Numbered from the stretch's first letter, positions 25,126 to 33,765 are shown. The stretch is DNA of 53,571 nt from Nitrososphaerales archaeon (GCA_030038075.1 JASHPO010000030.1:1-53571); one strand, 5' to 3'. Notes: generated by a model not told the origin, from the sequence alone. Program-made: numbers and translations.

Positions 25126-25527
25126 TTACTGGGCGCGCTCCTCAATTTGTTCCTTCCATCTCTTTTCTTCCTTCGCGGATTCGCGCGAGCCCAGCCCGTT
25201 CCAAGGTTTCTCGGGCAACGTCTTGATAAGCTCGCGGAGGAAATATCTCGCCAATTTTGAAGCCTCTGTCTGGCCGGTGTCATCCAGTCCGAATCTAATT
25301 TCGATTGTGGATCCCTTGGGCGGCGATATTGATGGCATAAGTAAATTCCGGGTCTTTGGCATTTTGTCAGGCTCTATCACGATGCGGAAATAAGCCGGGT
25401 GAATTATTTCGAATTCGGCGAGGTCGGCCTTTCCGTTTCTCTGGAATTCGAAATAGAGTTTGCTCAGACAGGCTTCGGCCGAGTTGACAACTTGGTCATA
25501 GTCGGCTGAGGCCTTTAGGAACATCAA
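25126..25527 (-). CDS. Hypothetical soluble protein
   Basis: A 133-aa protein of unknown function. Alternating charged and hydrophobic strands (ADLAEFEIIHPAYFRIVIEPDKM, STIEIRFGLDDTGQTEASKLARYFLRELIKTLP) suggest a small alpha/beta fold, with a charged C-terminal helix (SAKEEKRWKEQIEERAQ). A TATA-like ACTATAAAATT (~25547-25557) lies ~25 nt before the TTG at 25527 (ATG at 25524 also possible). It is cotranscribed with the single-TM gene. Confidence 0.65.
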   Translation of the reverse strand: MMFLKASADYDQVVNSAEACLSKLYFEFQRNGKADLAEFEIIHPAYFRIVIEPDKMPKTRNLLMPSISPPKGSTIEIRFGLDDTGQTEASKLARYFLRELIKTLPEKPWNGLGSRESAKEEKRWKEQIEERAQ

Positions 25528-25648
25528 GACGAGAATCGGATTTGGTCAATTTTATAGTTTCGGTGGGATTCTCCCCAAACTAGAAAACGATCTGTTCGAG
25601 GATAATTTTTCTATCATCTTTTAAAGAAAGAAACCACATCAACTGGCC

Positions 25649-25888
25649 GTGTCATCTGCCGAAGTAGAACCAACCGACGACAAGGCGAGCAGCGACAGAG
25701 CTGGTGCGCTACTAGAGAAAAAAGCAGATGAGCTGCCGACAACAGTCAAGCAGAGAGAGGTGAAGGAGAAACCGGAGGATGTGGCGAAGGGGCAACGCGT
25801 CGTTCCGCATTCAGAATTTGAACAAAAGAAAAAGAAAACGAGGGATGACCCTTCTAGAAAAGTGAGAGAGGGACAATACGAAGTTTAG
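25649..25888 (+). CDS. Small charged, probably disordered protein
   Basis: A 79-aa protein dominated by Lys, Glu, Asp and Arg (KKADELPTTVKQREVKEKPEDVAKGQ), with KKKKTRDDPSRKVREGQYEV at the end. Low complexity, no hydrophobic core. A TATA-like CTTTTAAAG (25618-25626) is ~27 nt before the GTG, so it is leaderless. It might bind nucleic acid or act as a stress-related disordered protein, but nothing proves it. Confidence 0.55.
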   Translation: MSSAEVEPTDDKASSDRAGALLEKKADELPTTVKQREVKEKPEDVAKGQRVVPHSEFEQKKKKTRDDPSRKVREGQYEV

Positions 25889-25909
25889 AGCTTGTAGCTA
25901 AGAATTTAT

Positions 25910-26035
25910 TTAGAGACGATCATGTTTTCTCGCTTCCCTTATTTCTTGTACGGCGGAGGGACGACCACGCCACTTTTTTGAAACATCGTTCGCGAGAGCT
26001 ATGAAATCCTTCATTCCTTTTCGCATTTCAGACAC
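25910..26035 (-). CDS. Small helical protein, antitoxin-like
   Basis: A 41-aa reading frame from GTG 26035: SEMRKGMKDFIALANDVSKK, then WRGRPSAVQEIREARKHDRL. The pattern K-W-x-G-x-x-S-A-V-x-x-I-R-x-x-R resembles C-terminal tails of archaeal VapB-like antitoxins. The open frame continues upstream without an ATG/GTG/TTG. No toxin gene is adjacent. It lies 80 nt downstream of the SRPBCC gene on the same strand. It may be an orphan antitoxin or its remnant. Confidence 0.35.
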   Translation of the reverse strand: MSEMRKGMKDFIALANDVSKKWRGRPSAVQEIREARKHDRL

Positions 26036-26115
26036 CTGTTCCTTGGTAAAGGAGACATTGGACCGGGGTATGCTACAAATATCAGGCGTACTCAGAACGA
26101 TGATTATTATGAGTG

Positions 26116-26547
26116 TTACATTGCGTCCAGATTCTTCGCGTCTTCATCCGCAACTTTTTCCATCGAGGATTTTGCCGGACCTTTCGCGAACAGACCCAGC
26201 CGGCCCAGTTCCATTGCAGCGTCGTATTTGATTTCAGTTCCTGCTCCGCCTGGCAGTTCGGTAAGTATCATCATTATCTTGCTCCCTTTGCCGTCGCCGT
26301 CCAGTGTATCAATAACGATTTGGTTTGACTGCCTATTGATCGTCATTTTGTTCTGCGAAACGAGTTTCTTCTTCATCAGCTCCATTTGCTGCTCAAACTC
26401 GATCGTGTCACCCTGATTGTTTTTAATCGTAACTTGTTTTACAAATTCTGAGTGAAGCTTGGACAGATTCTCTGGATGCGAGAAGTAATCCATCGCTTTT
26501 GCAACGGGTGCTTTGGTCTTTCTGACGAATTCCCATTTGGTCGGCAT
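26116..26547 (-). CDS. SRPBCC (START-like) family protein
   Basis: A 143-aa single-domain protein. KWEFVRKTKAPVAKAMDYFSHPENLSKLHSEFVKQVTI is the typical start of the SRPBCC/polyketide-cyclase fold, followed by alternating strands (DTIEFEQQMEL, SKIMMILTELPGGAGTEIKYDAAMEL) and a C-terminal helix. It probably binds a hydrophobic ligand; which one is unknown. GGATAAATAC (~26568-26577) is ~26 nt before the ATG, indicating a leaderless mRNA. Confidence 0.75.
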   Translation of the reverse strand: MPTKWEFVRKTKAPVAKAMDYFSHPENLSKLHSEFVKQVTIKNNQGDTIEFEQQMELMKKKLVSQNKMTINRQSNQIVIDTLDGDGKGSKIMMILTELPGGAGTEIKYDAAMELGRLGLFAKGPAKSSMEKVADEDAKNLDAM

Positions 26548-26682
26548 ATCTTAGATGCACAAAGGCAGGCGTATTTATCCTAATCCGTGTAAATTATGCG
26601 TGTTCAAATGGTTATTCTGCAGTAGAATCATCTGTTTTCACCATCGGAATTTTTAACTACAAGTTAAAGCCTTGCTACAGTC

Positions 26683-26838
26683 ATGACTGAAGTAAAAACC
26701 GAAGTCGAAACTCAGGAAGAGGAACAGCTACTGCCTCTTTGCGAGGCAAACAGAAGCCTGGTGGCGGATCCAACAGTATATGCCGCGAATGTGGTATTCA
26801 ACGTTGGTTCGCTAAAGTTGATTGACAAAGCTCCGTGA
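26683..26838 (+). CDS. 51-aa acidic small protein
   Basis: ATG at 26683 gives MTEVKTEVETQEEEQLLPLC, a short loop, VADPTVYAANVVFNVGSLKL and IDKAP. The first part is acidic and disordered, the second looks like a short beta hairpin. A TATA-like ATTTTTAACTA (~26649-26659) is ~28 nt upstream. Function unknown. A 39-nt gap separates it from the next gene on the same strand. Confidence 0.5.
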   Translation: MTEVKTEVETQEEEQLLPLCEANRSLVADPTVYAANVVFNVGSLKLIDKAP

Positions 26839-26877
26839 GCTCGAAAATCAACTTCACATCTTTCAAAGAGAAACGTC

Positions 26878-27423
26878 TTGTCTTCTAGTTCCGCTACTTA
26901 TCCAGAGAACAGGGACAAAGACCTTGAGAACTTACTAGGCCAGTTCCTAGTGGCATCATTTCAGAGCAGCAAGCTCTCCGAGATGATCAGGGAGAGGTTC
27001 AGGGGATTTGGGAAGGATATCCGTCTGATCTTACCTGGCAATCCACCCCTTTCGGTCAGCGTAAGGATAGAGCCTTACAGCTCGCCTCCAATATCAAAGC
27101 AGGAAGAAATCCCGCGAGGAAAGTCATCGAAAGATTTTGTCACTGTAGTCGCTCTAGCCGAGAGTCCTCCGCTCGAAGTACCCGAAGGAAACAGGCAGGT
27201 CATCTCGGAAACTCAGAACGCCGTCGAGGAGGCTTTTGCCGGTCTTTTCAGATACTGGAAGGAATACCGAAGACAGGGCGCCGATTACTTGAAGCTTGAC
27301 GAGTGGAGAGTCAAAGTGTCAATCATAACCTCGGCGGACGCGTCCACAAGCACTGAAGAATTCATCACATCCATGAACGCACTAGAAGCCAAGAGAAAAG
27401 GGCATATCATCGGGAGTCCGTGA
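26878..27423 (+). CDS. Hypothetical soluble protein
   Basis: A 181-aa protein of unknown function from TTG 26878. After a polar head, it has two strand-helix regions: KDIRLILPGNPPLSVSVRIEPYS and DEWRVKVSIITSADASTSTEEFITSMNALEAKR. A Glu-rich helix (QVISETQNAVEEAFAGLFRYWKEYRR) lies between them. No membrane helix or known motif. It may be cotranscribed with the 26683 and 27459 genes (gaps of 39 and 35 nt). Confidence 0.6.
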   Translation: MSSSSATYPENRDKDLENLLGQFLVASFQSSKLSEMIRERFRGFGKDIRLILPGNPPLSVSVRIEPYSSPPISKQEEIPRGKSSKDFVTVVALAESPPLEVPEGNRQVISETQNAVEEAFAGLFRYWKEYRRQGADYLKLDEWRVKVSIITSADASTSTEEFITSMNALEAKRKGHIIGSP

Positions 27424-27458
27424 ACCCGGATTAACGAAGAGAATATATTGTTCGATTT

Positions 27459-27836
27459 TTGAAAGACGCGGGTGGTCTTTGGCAGGTGCCGAAATTATAT
27501 TGGGTGAACAGTTACTTTTTGGCGCCGAACATGCAAATGGAGTATCAGAAATGGTGCAAGTCTTCGGGTGCAAAAGCCATCCGCGACAAGTTCGAGAAGC
27601 AGACGGGAATCAAGTACATCAACACTTACTGGAAGGTGCTTGGATTCGGAGATTATGACTGCGAAGACTGGTTTGAGCTTCCGAACTGGGCCGCTATGGA
27701 CAAGATCAGAGATGCGATGAGTATAATGGAACAGCTCTACAAGGAAACGTGGAAGATGATGGACATGACGAGGGAAGGCAAGAATAGGGTCGTCAGAACA
27801 ACAGAAGATGTTATGGTTCCCAACCCGCCAGAATAG
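27459..27836 (+). CDS. Hypothetical protein, possibly dimeric alpha/beta barrel
   Basis: A 125-aa protein of unknown function. Order: YWVNSYFLAPNMQMEYQKWCKSSGAKAIRDKFEKQTG, KYINTYWKVLGFGDYDCEDWFELPNWAAMDKIRD, then a helix and VVRTTEDVMVPNPPE. Strand-helix-strand halves with many aromatic residues resemble ferredoxin-like dimeric barrels (NIPSNAP/EthD types), but this is a weak match. The start is TTG. Same strand as the cupin gene 103 nt downstream, which has its own promoter. Confidence 0.55.
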   Translation: MKDAGGLWQVPKLYWVNSYFLAPNMQMEYQKWCKSSGAKAIRDKFEKQTGIKYINTYWKVLGFGDYDCEDWFELPNWAAMDKIRDAMSIMEQLYKETWKMMDMTREGKNRVVRTTEDVMVPNPPE

Positions 27837-27939
27837 CTAAGGCTTTACGGAAAACTCTCTGTTGCGAAGACCGAAGTAATAGAGCTGTTACTGATCAATC
27901 ACGGTAGCCTTATAATTTCGTGCGGGCTTTGCACGAAAC

Positions 27940-29037
27940 ATGTCAGAAGAGAAAAGTTCGTACGATCTCTGGTTAGATTCTGAGGGAGTTGCGCAGAGCA
28001 GCGAAGTCGCAGGATTTTCGGACATTACCGCGCTTCCCAGAAAGTATTGGGACAGGATAGGAGGTAATGCAGTTTTCCTAGAACTCGTAGGAACCAGGCA
28101 GGCGCAGCGAGGCATGTACGTCGCAGAGATTCCGGGGGGCAGTGCGCTCAAGCCGGAGAAGCATCTCTACGAGAAAGCGATATTCATCCTCAAGGGTCGA
28201 GGGATGACGGAAATATGGCAGGGTGAAAACGGTCCGAAGCAAAAATTCGAATGGGGTCCTGGCAGTCTCTTTGCAATTCCTCTGAATGCAACGCACAGAC
28301 TCATAAACGGCACGAAAGAGCCCTGCATATTTTTCGCGGCAACGACAGCGCCTATGATAATGAACTCCTTTGCGGAGAACGATTTCGGCGTGATATTCAA
28401 TTCCGATTACGTATTCAAAACCCGCTGGAACGGCCAGAAGGATTTCTTCGCTCCCACGGACACCAGAGTAAAAACATCTTTTGGCGGCACGAGAATGCTC
28501 ACGAATTTCATTCCCGATGTCAGGGCGCTGTTCCTTGACGACTCTAAGCTAAAAGTACAGGGAGGACAGCTGACCTCCTACCTGATGGGTCGCTTTCCGC
28601 ACGGGCACGTTTCAGAGTGGCCTGTAGGAAGGTATCACGCGGCGCACTATCACGGACCTGGCGCGATCCTGATCGGCTTGAGGGCTGAAGGTTACGCTTT
28701 GGTGTGGCCGAACGAGCTTGGCGCGCATCCTTACGAAAACGGCCATGGAGACAAGGTGCTCAAAGTGAACTGGAAACAGAACAGTCTTTACAGCCCGCCC
28801 AATCGATGGTACCACCAGCATTTCAACACAGGTACTGAGCCGGCGAGACACGTCGCCATCTACGGCGGCATGGTCGATGAAGCATACTCGGGATCAACGA
28901 GCAGTAGGGAGGGCGGAACCTTGATCACCTACCAGGACGAAGATCCAGAAATTCGAAGACAGTTTGAAGCGGAGCTCGAAAAGAAGGGAGTAAAGTGCGC
29001 GATGCCCAAATACGAAGCTGCCAAGACGATGCAATGA
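27940..29037 (+). CDS. Bicupin-domain protein
   Basis: A 365-aa protein with two cupin domains. Domain 1 (~60-135): KPEKHLYEKAIFILKGRGMTEIW ... GPGSLFAIPLNATHRLINGT. Domain 2 (~215-320): GRYHAAHYHGPGAILIGLRAEGYALVW ... YSPPNRWYHQHFNTGTEPARHVAIYGG. The second has a metal-site pattern (HxxHYH and H-Q-H), while the first has few ligands. This fits gentisate-dioxygenase-like bicupins or a sugar/organic-acid enzyme. Substrate unknown. CTTATAATTTC (27910-27920) is ~26 nt before the ATG, so it is leaderless. Confidence 0.8.
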   Translation: MSEEKSSYDLWLDSEGVAQSSEVAGFSDITALPRKYWDRIGGNAVFLELVGTRQAQRGMYVAEIPGGSALKPEKHLYEKAIFILKGRGMTEIWQGENGPKQKFEWGPGSLFAIPLNATHRLINGTKEPCIFFAATTAPMIMNSFAENDFGVIFNSDYVFKTRWNGQKDFFAPTDTRVKTSFGGTRMLTNFIPDVRALFLDDSKLKVQGGQLTSYLMGRFPHGHVSEWPVGRYHAAHYHGPGAILIGLRAEGYALVWPNELGAHPYENGHGDKVLKVNWKQNSLYSPPNRWYHQHFNTGTEPARHVAIYGGMVDEAYSGSTSSREGGTLITYQDEDPEIRRQFEAELEKKGVKCAMPKYEAAKTMQ

Positions 29038-29096
29038 ATCAATGAGGAATTGAATGGAATGACTCGGGCTTGAGCAGGAAATGGAAACGAAACTGA

Positions 29097-29381
29097 GTGC
29101 TTGAATTGCTAAGACAGAAGGTAAACAAAGCAGAAATCTCTCGCTTTAGCAAAAGTTCTCCGCTTGCGAACACGACAAAGATCGGAATAGTCGGCGTAAT
29201 CTTGGTGGCGTTTTTCTTTCTATTTCTGGTTCCAATCCCGCACACCGTTCAAAGCTACTACACATGTCTCACTGGAACACTCTGGCAGTCACCGAGTTAC
29301 TATTTGTTCAGATTTGGCACAGCTATAGGAAGAGGTGTTCACGTTTGTGGGAGCTACCAAGTAGTATTTCGCCCGATTTGA
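29097..29381 (+). CDS. Small membrane protein with extracellular Cys pair
   Basis: A 94-aa protein. A basic head (LRQKVNKAEISRFSKSS) is followed by a TM (TTKIGIVGVILVAFFFLFLVPI, ~26-48) and a ~45-residue external part with two cysteines (YYTCLTGTLWQ and VHVCGSYQVVF) that may form a disulfide. Function unknown. Start GTG 29097 is tentative. Confidence 0.5.
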   Translation: MLELLRQKVNKAEISRFSKSSPLANTTKIGIVGVILVAFFFLFLVPIPHTVQSYYTCLTGTLWQSPSYYLFRFGTAIGRGVHVCGSYQVVFRPI

Positions 29382-29547
29382 AACGACCTAACTTTCACCT
29401 GTTGATGATAAAACAGAACCTAGATTTTCATTAAAGGAAATCAAACTATCGATAATTCTTTGCAATTGGCTCAGTATTCAGTAATTACTATAACATTCCA
29501 GAAAAATTGACAATTCTTTTATCGATGAATAATCGCTACTACGGCAG

Positions 29548-30531
29548 TTGAAATATCTCACAAAGAGACTCATCTCTTATGCGGCAGTAATCGCGGCCGT
29601 ATCTCAGCTGGATTTTTTCCTGCCGAGGATTGCGCCTGGAACCCCGATCGCCTTGGTGCCTCAGGATTGCGCATCAAGCTGTCAGCAGCTGGCTGCTTTA
29701 TTGAACGCTGAAATGGGGCTCAATAAACCGTTATACGTTCAATACATAATTTACATGAAGGATATTTTTCTTCACTGGCCTCCATACTTCAGTGTCTCGC
29801 AAACTTACTTTCCAACTCCAGTGCTCCAGTTGTTCCTCTCGAAAATAGGCTGGACTCTCCTTCTTGTAGGCGGTGGAATTGTTTTGTCTCTCCTTGCGGC
29901 ATTTCTTGTATCGAGTTTGGGCTCGCTTAAGCGTGGAGGAAAAGTTGAGACCAGTTCTGTGTATGGTGCCATAATTTTGCAGTCGACCCCGGTATACTGG
30001 ACGGGTTTGATTCTACTGTGGACGTTCGGCGTAACATTGCACTGGTTGCCGATTTTTGGAAACGTTTCTCCGACAATACCTGCAGGGTTTACTGCGGCGT
30101 ACGTGGGTTCGGTACTCGTGCATTGGGTGCTACCGGTAACGGCGATGGCTGGATCAATGTTTGGCGAAATGTTTCTGATAATAAGAGGATCGACGCAAGA
30201 AGTATTGAAGACCGAATACGTGCTCGCGGCAAAGATGCGGGGCCTAAAGGAAAGGACTGTCGCGTTCTATTACATCTTACGGAATTCGATGCTCCCGCTG
30301 GTTTCGGTCCTTTCGTTTTCTCTCGCAAGTTTGATCGGCAGGGCAGTGCTCATAGAGATTATTTTCGGTTACAATGGCGTGGGCAGCATGATCGTCAACG
30401 CGGTATCGACAAAGGACTATCCGGTCATTGAGGGATCGCTGTTTTTGATAACTCTAATCATAGTGGCAGGTGGACTGATTGGCGATATGATATTGCTCAG
30501 AATTGACCCAAGACTAAGAATTCAGCGCTAG
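29548..30531 (+). CDS. Orphan Opp/Dpp-type ABC permease
   Basis: A 327-aa DppB-like permease. The N-terminal TM, the PGTPIALVP region, the external GLNKPLYVQYIIYMKDI region, and the EAA loop TEYVLAAKMRGLKERTVAFYYILRNSMLPLVSV are all recognisable. No partner permease, ATPase or binding protein is adjacent. It could pair with the DppC-type permease and ATPases of the 18.3-24.9 kb operon, or be a survivor of a lost operon. A TATA-like TTCTTTTATC lies ~28 nt before TTG 29548, so it has its own promoter. Confidence 0.85.
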   Translation: MKYLTKRLISYAAVIAAVSQLDFFLPRIAPGTPIALVPQDCASSCQQLAALLNAEMGLNKPLYVQYIIYMKDIFLHWPPYFSVSQTYFPTPVLQLFLSKIGWTLLLVGGGIVLSLLAAFLVSSLGSLKRGGKVETSSVYGAIILQSTPVYWTGLILLWTFGVTLHWLPIFGNVSPTIPAGFTAAYVGSVLVHWVLPVTAMAGSMFGEMFLIIRGSTQEVLKTEYVLAAKMRGLKERTVAFYYILRNSMLPLVSVLSFSLASLIGRAVLIEIIFGYNGVGSMIVNAVSTKDYPVIEGSLFLITLIIVAGGLIGDMILLRIDPRLRIQR

Positions 30532-30600
30532 TTGGTAAAAGAATGAAAAGCGTCTATCTTTGCTTCTGCCACGATTTTCTTATCGTCTCAAAATACTGAA

Positions 30601-31620
30601 ATGAAAGTTAGTGGCAATGGATCCGGATTCTCCTTGAGCTCAAGAACCGCTACGCAACAGATTGAAGGAACAAAGCAGCACGCGCATGTTAACAGGATAG
30701 TCACGACCCTTCCCAGCGCGACCGAGATTGTCAGCCTCTTGGGTCTTGAGGACAAGCTAGTAGGCATAACGCACGAGTGTGACTATCCTCCATCCGTTAG
30801 AAAAAAACCGGTCGTAATGCGTTCGGTCTTTGATACGACCAAGATGACCAGCAAGGAGATAGACGACTCGGTTCTATCTTTTGTGACGAAGGGAAAATCA
30901 ATCTACGAAATTGACGAAGAGCTCTTGAAATCACTCGAACCTGATTTGATTATAACGCAGGAGCTGTGTGAAGTTTGCGCAACGCCGCTTCGTGAAGTTT
31001 CGAAAATAATCGGAGAGTTGAAACCGAAGCCCGAGGTTCTGTCGCTGACTCCTCACAATCTTGAAGACGTACTTGAGGATGTCCTGAGAGTTGGAAGAGC
31101 TACCGACAAGCTTGCTCGGGCAAAGGAGATTGTTTTGGAATTTCAGAGAAGGATTGATGCAGTGAGGGAAAGATGTTCCGCTGCTAAAAAGCCGTCAGTC
31201 TTTTGCTTGGAGTGGATGGATCCGATTTACTGCTCCGGGCACTGGATGCCGGAACTTGTGAGCTACGCTGGCGGTGTTGAGGTACTAGGCAGATATGCAG
31301 AGCCTTCGACGACTGTGTCTTGGGAACAAGTCCTGCAAAAAGATCCTGCCGTAATTTTTGTGACCGTTTGCGGATACGACGTGGAGAGAACATTGGGGGA
31401 GATTTCTGCGCTTACCGACCGAAAAGGATGGAATGCTTTGAAGGCTGTAAAGAATGGCTCTGCATATGTTCTGGATAGTCCGTCATACTACAGCCGGTCT
31501 GGACCAAGGCTAGTTGATGGATTGGAGATCATGGCGTACCTGCTACATCCGGAACTCTTTCCCAGCTACAAGCTGCTCAAGAATTCGGCGTATTCTCTAT
31601 TCGCTGGAAAATACGTCTGA
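30601..31620 (+). CDS. BtuF-like periplasmic-binding-fold protein without signal peptide
   Basis: A 339-aa protein of the cobalamin/iron-siderophore binding fold (PF01497). Blocks include RIVTTLPSATEIVSLLGLEDKLVGITHECDYP, LLKSLEPDLIITQELCEVCATP, SVFCLEWMDPIYCSGHWMPELVSYAGG and AVKNGSAYVLDSPSYYSRSGPRLVDGLEIMAYLLHPE. There is no signal peptide or TM, so it is cytosolic, unlike transport binding proteins. Similar soluble forms occur in archaea and bacteria with unclear roles. TTTTCTTATC (~30572-30581) is ~24 nt before the ATG, so it is leaderless. Confidence 0.85.
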   Translation: MKVSGNGSGFSLSSRTATQQIEGTKQHAHVNRIVTTLPSATEIVSLLGLEDKLVGITHECDYPPSVRKKPVVMRSVFDTTKMTSKEIDDSVLSFVTKGKSIYEIDEELLKSLEPDLIITQELCEVCATPLREVSKIIGELKPKPEVLSLTPHNLEDVLEDVLRVGRATDKLARAKEIVLEFQRRIDAVRERCSAAKKPSVFCLEWMDPIYCSGHWMPELVSYAGGVEVLGRYAEPSTTVSWEQVLQKDPAVIFVTVCGYDVERTLGEISALTDRKGWNALKAVKNGSAYVLDSPSYYSRSGPRLVDGLEIMAYLLHPELFPSYKLLKNSAYSLFAGKYV

Positions 31621-31687
31621 TTATCCGTTCTCGGGCGCGAATACATTTATTTGATTTGAGAGGTTTTCATAATTTAGGCATAATAAA

Positions 31688-32323
31688 GTGGCGCTGAAAA
31701 AACAGATCCAAGCCGTCCTAGTGTCGGATTACAAAGGACCGAAAGCGGCCTGCGGCGAAGTCGAAATCCTGAAAGCTCTATTCGCAATTGGCAAGTCCGA
31801 AACAAATTTGGGGCGTGCGAGGCTTGGTCAGCTTACGGGCTTGGGTCAGGGAGAGATAAGGACCCTCATAGCAAGGCTCAAGTCAAGCGGCTTGATCTTG
31901 GTTGACGCGAGAGGTTGCGCGCTCACTGAAAAAGGAGAAAGGGCATTTTCTCTCACATCAAAAGTCCTGCCGTACTCATCCCTAGTTGAGGCGAGACCGC
32001 TCGGTCTGGGCAAATGCGCGTGGGCTACCATAGTAAGAGCAAGCGAGAACAAGATCCGAAGCGGCATCGAGCAAAGGGACGCCTCAATTCGCATCGGCGC
32101 TGGCGGTGCGCTGACAGTGATCTATTCTGACGACAAGTTCAGGATACCAGAAGTAAAAAAGTCAGAACAGGCCGACTGCGAAGCCCTTGGTCCTTCAGAG
32201 CCCTGGAAAACCATCAGATTGGAAGGCAAGCCAAAGAACGGCGATGTCGTGATAGTGAGCTGGGGGGATTCTGCAATGGTCGCGGAGGCAGGATCGCTCG
32301 CGGCTGCTCTAACTCTACTCTAG
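31688..32323 (+). CDS. DUF4443-like winged-helix protein
   Basis: A 211-aa protein. The N-terminal wHTH (~20-85): GEVEILKALFAIGKSETNLGRARLGQLTGLGQGEIRTLIARLKSSGLILVDARGCALTEKG. The C-terminal ~120 residues (CAWATIVRASENKIRSGIEQRDASIRIGAGGALTVIYSDDKFRIP...) fit the archaeal DUF4443 arrangement and may bind an effector. It is probably a cytosolic transcription regulator. The GTG start and nearby AT-rich stretches fit a short leader. Target unknown. Confidence 0.7.
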   Translation: MALKKQIQAVLVSDYKGPKAACGEVEILKALFAIGKSETNLGRARLGQLTGLGQGEIRTLIARLKSSGLILVDARGCALTEKGERAFSLTSKVLPYSSLVEARPLGLGKCAWATIVRASENKIRSGIEQRDASIRIGAGGALTVIYSDDKFRIPEVKKSEQADCEALGPSEPWKTIRLEGKPKNGDVVIVSWGDSAMVAEAGSLAAALTLL

Positions 32324-32375
32324 GCATGCAACAAAACTTGTTAAGAACAGCGAAAATTGCTAGCATGCTACAAGA

Positions 32376-32831
32376 TTGAAGAATATCGTCTATGGAAGTA
32401 AGGGGTTTAGGGAATATCAAGTGAGCACTTCCACGGTAACTGTCACGACAGTGCCTCCCGATTACTATCAAGTAAACGGAATCACACTAAATTCAGGATC
32501 AGAGACAACTAAAACCACGCAAGGTACGGCAAATCTCCAGTTTTTGATCACGGGCCCGCTTGCCACTGCGACAACAGCGCTTGGAGCGATTATTGCCATC
32601 AACATCTCGAACGGCAGTTCGTCTTCATACCCCACAGTTTTCCAGTGCACGACCTCGACTCTTTGTACCGCAATAAGCGAGGTTCCTGTCAAGGAGTACG
32701 GCGTCACGAATTTCAATAGCGCGGCAACGGCTTTCTATATTGGGACGGGAATAGAGAGCGGGCAACCCTATGATTACGCTATAATATTCTCCAACGAAAA
32801 CTCGGCTGCCGGAACCGTAATGGCCAGTTGA
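32376..32831 (+). CDS. Surface-type domain lacking its N-terminal anchor (possible fragment)
   Basis: A 151-aa frame from TTG 32376. The Thr/Val linker STSTVTVTTVPP and the beta-rich domain with a Cys pair (FQCTTSTLCTA) look like surface proteins of this genome. However, the usual N-terminal anchor helix is missing: only ~15 polar residues precede the linker. Either the gene has been truncated or the true start was destroyed. Its stop overlaps the possible TTG start of the PhzF gene. Confidence 0.45.
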   Translation: MKNIVYGSKGFREYQVSTSTVTVTTVPPDYYQVNGITLNSGSETTKTTQGTANLQFLITGPLATATTALGAIIAINISNGSSSSYPTVFQCTTSTLCTAISEVPVKEYGVTNFNSAATAFYIGTGIESGQPYDYAIIFSNENSAAGTVMAS

Positions 32832-32836
32832 GTAAG

Positions 32837-33721
32837 ATGGCTGGAAAAGAACTCGCCTTCCACATTGTGGACGTCTTTGCTGAGTCGAAGTTCGCCGGAA
32901 ACCAGTTAGCTGTTGTCCTGAACGCAGGTAATCTGACAACATCCGAAATGCAGCACATAGCTGCTGAATTCCACTATTCCGAGACTACTTTCATCACGGG
33001 AAAAGCAAAATCATTCCGGATAAGAATCTTCACACCCAAAGGAGAGCTTCCCTTCGCTGGTCACCCGACGCTGGGTACAGCTTTTGTGATTCAACAGTAT
33101 ATTATCAGAAAAAATGTGCCAAGAGTCTCGCTCAGCCTTAAAGTTGGAGAGATACCAGTTGATTTCAATTACGACTCAAAACCCCCGGTACTCTGGATGA
33201 AGCAGAATGAGCCCAAATTTGGCAGGAAGTTTGATTCTGGAACCATGTCCAAGGTACTGGGGATCGACAAATCAGAGATTGATACCAAGTTTCCGGTGCA
33301 CGAAGTTTCGACGGGAATTCCACTGATCATGGTTCCGCTCAACTCGCTAAAATCACTGAAGCGTTGCAAGGTTGACAGTAAAGCCTATTTTGAACTTGTT
33401 GCAAAAACCTGGGCAAAATCGATTCTCGTTTTTTCATCAGCACCATACAAGAAGAATAGCGACTTGTCAGTGAGAGTCTTCGCCGAATATTATGGAATAG
33501 TCGAGGATCCTGCCACGGGAAGCGGGAACGGATGTCTCGCAGCATATCTATGCAAATACAGGTATCTCGGCTCCAGCGAAGTTGCTGTGAGCGTTGACCA
33601 AGGCTATGAAATCGGCCGTCCATCGAAGCTGTACCTGAAGGCTAGCGAGACCGATAGAATCGACGTCTCTGTCGGCGGCAGGGTTTTCGACGTCGCGCAG
33701 GGAAGCTTGAAGGCAAAATAG
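32837..33721 (+). CDS. PhzF family (isomerase/epimerase-like) protein
   Basis: A 294-aa protein. FHIVDVFAESKFAGNQLAVVLNAGNL, HYSETTFITG (with the conserved catalytic Glu) and GELPFAGHPTLGTAF near the N-terminus, and VEDPATGSGNGCLAAYL in the second half, are the PhzF hallmarks. The two-lobed fold usually catalyses isomerisation; the substrate is unknown. I start at ATG 32837; TTG 32828 is possible. It is likely in an operon with msrB 44 nt downstream. Confidence 0.9.
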   Translation: MAGKELAFHIVDVFAESKFAGNQLAVVLNAGNLTTSEMQHIAAEFHYSETTFITGKAKSFRIRIFTPKGELPFAGHPTLGTAFVIQQYIIRKNVPRVSLSLKVGEIPVDFNYDSKPPVLWMKQNEPKFGRKFDSGTMSKVLGIDKSEIDTKFPVHEVSTGIPLIMVPLNSLKSLKRCKVDSKAYFELVAKTWAKSILVFSSAPYKKNSDLSVRVFAEYYGIVEDPATGSGNGCLAAYLCKYRYLGSSEVAVSVDQGYEIGRPSKLYLKASETDRIDVSVGGRVFDVAQGSLKAK

Positions 33722-33765
33722 TTGAAGCGAAAACTAGACATATGATCTGCGCGGAATCTGCTCTA

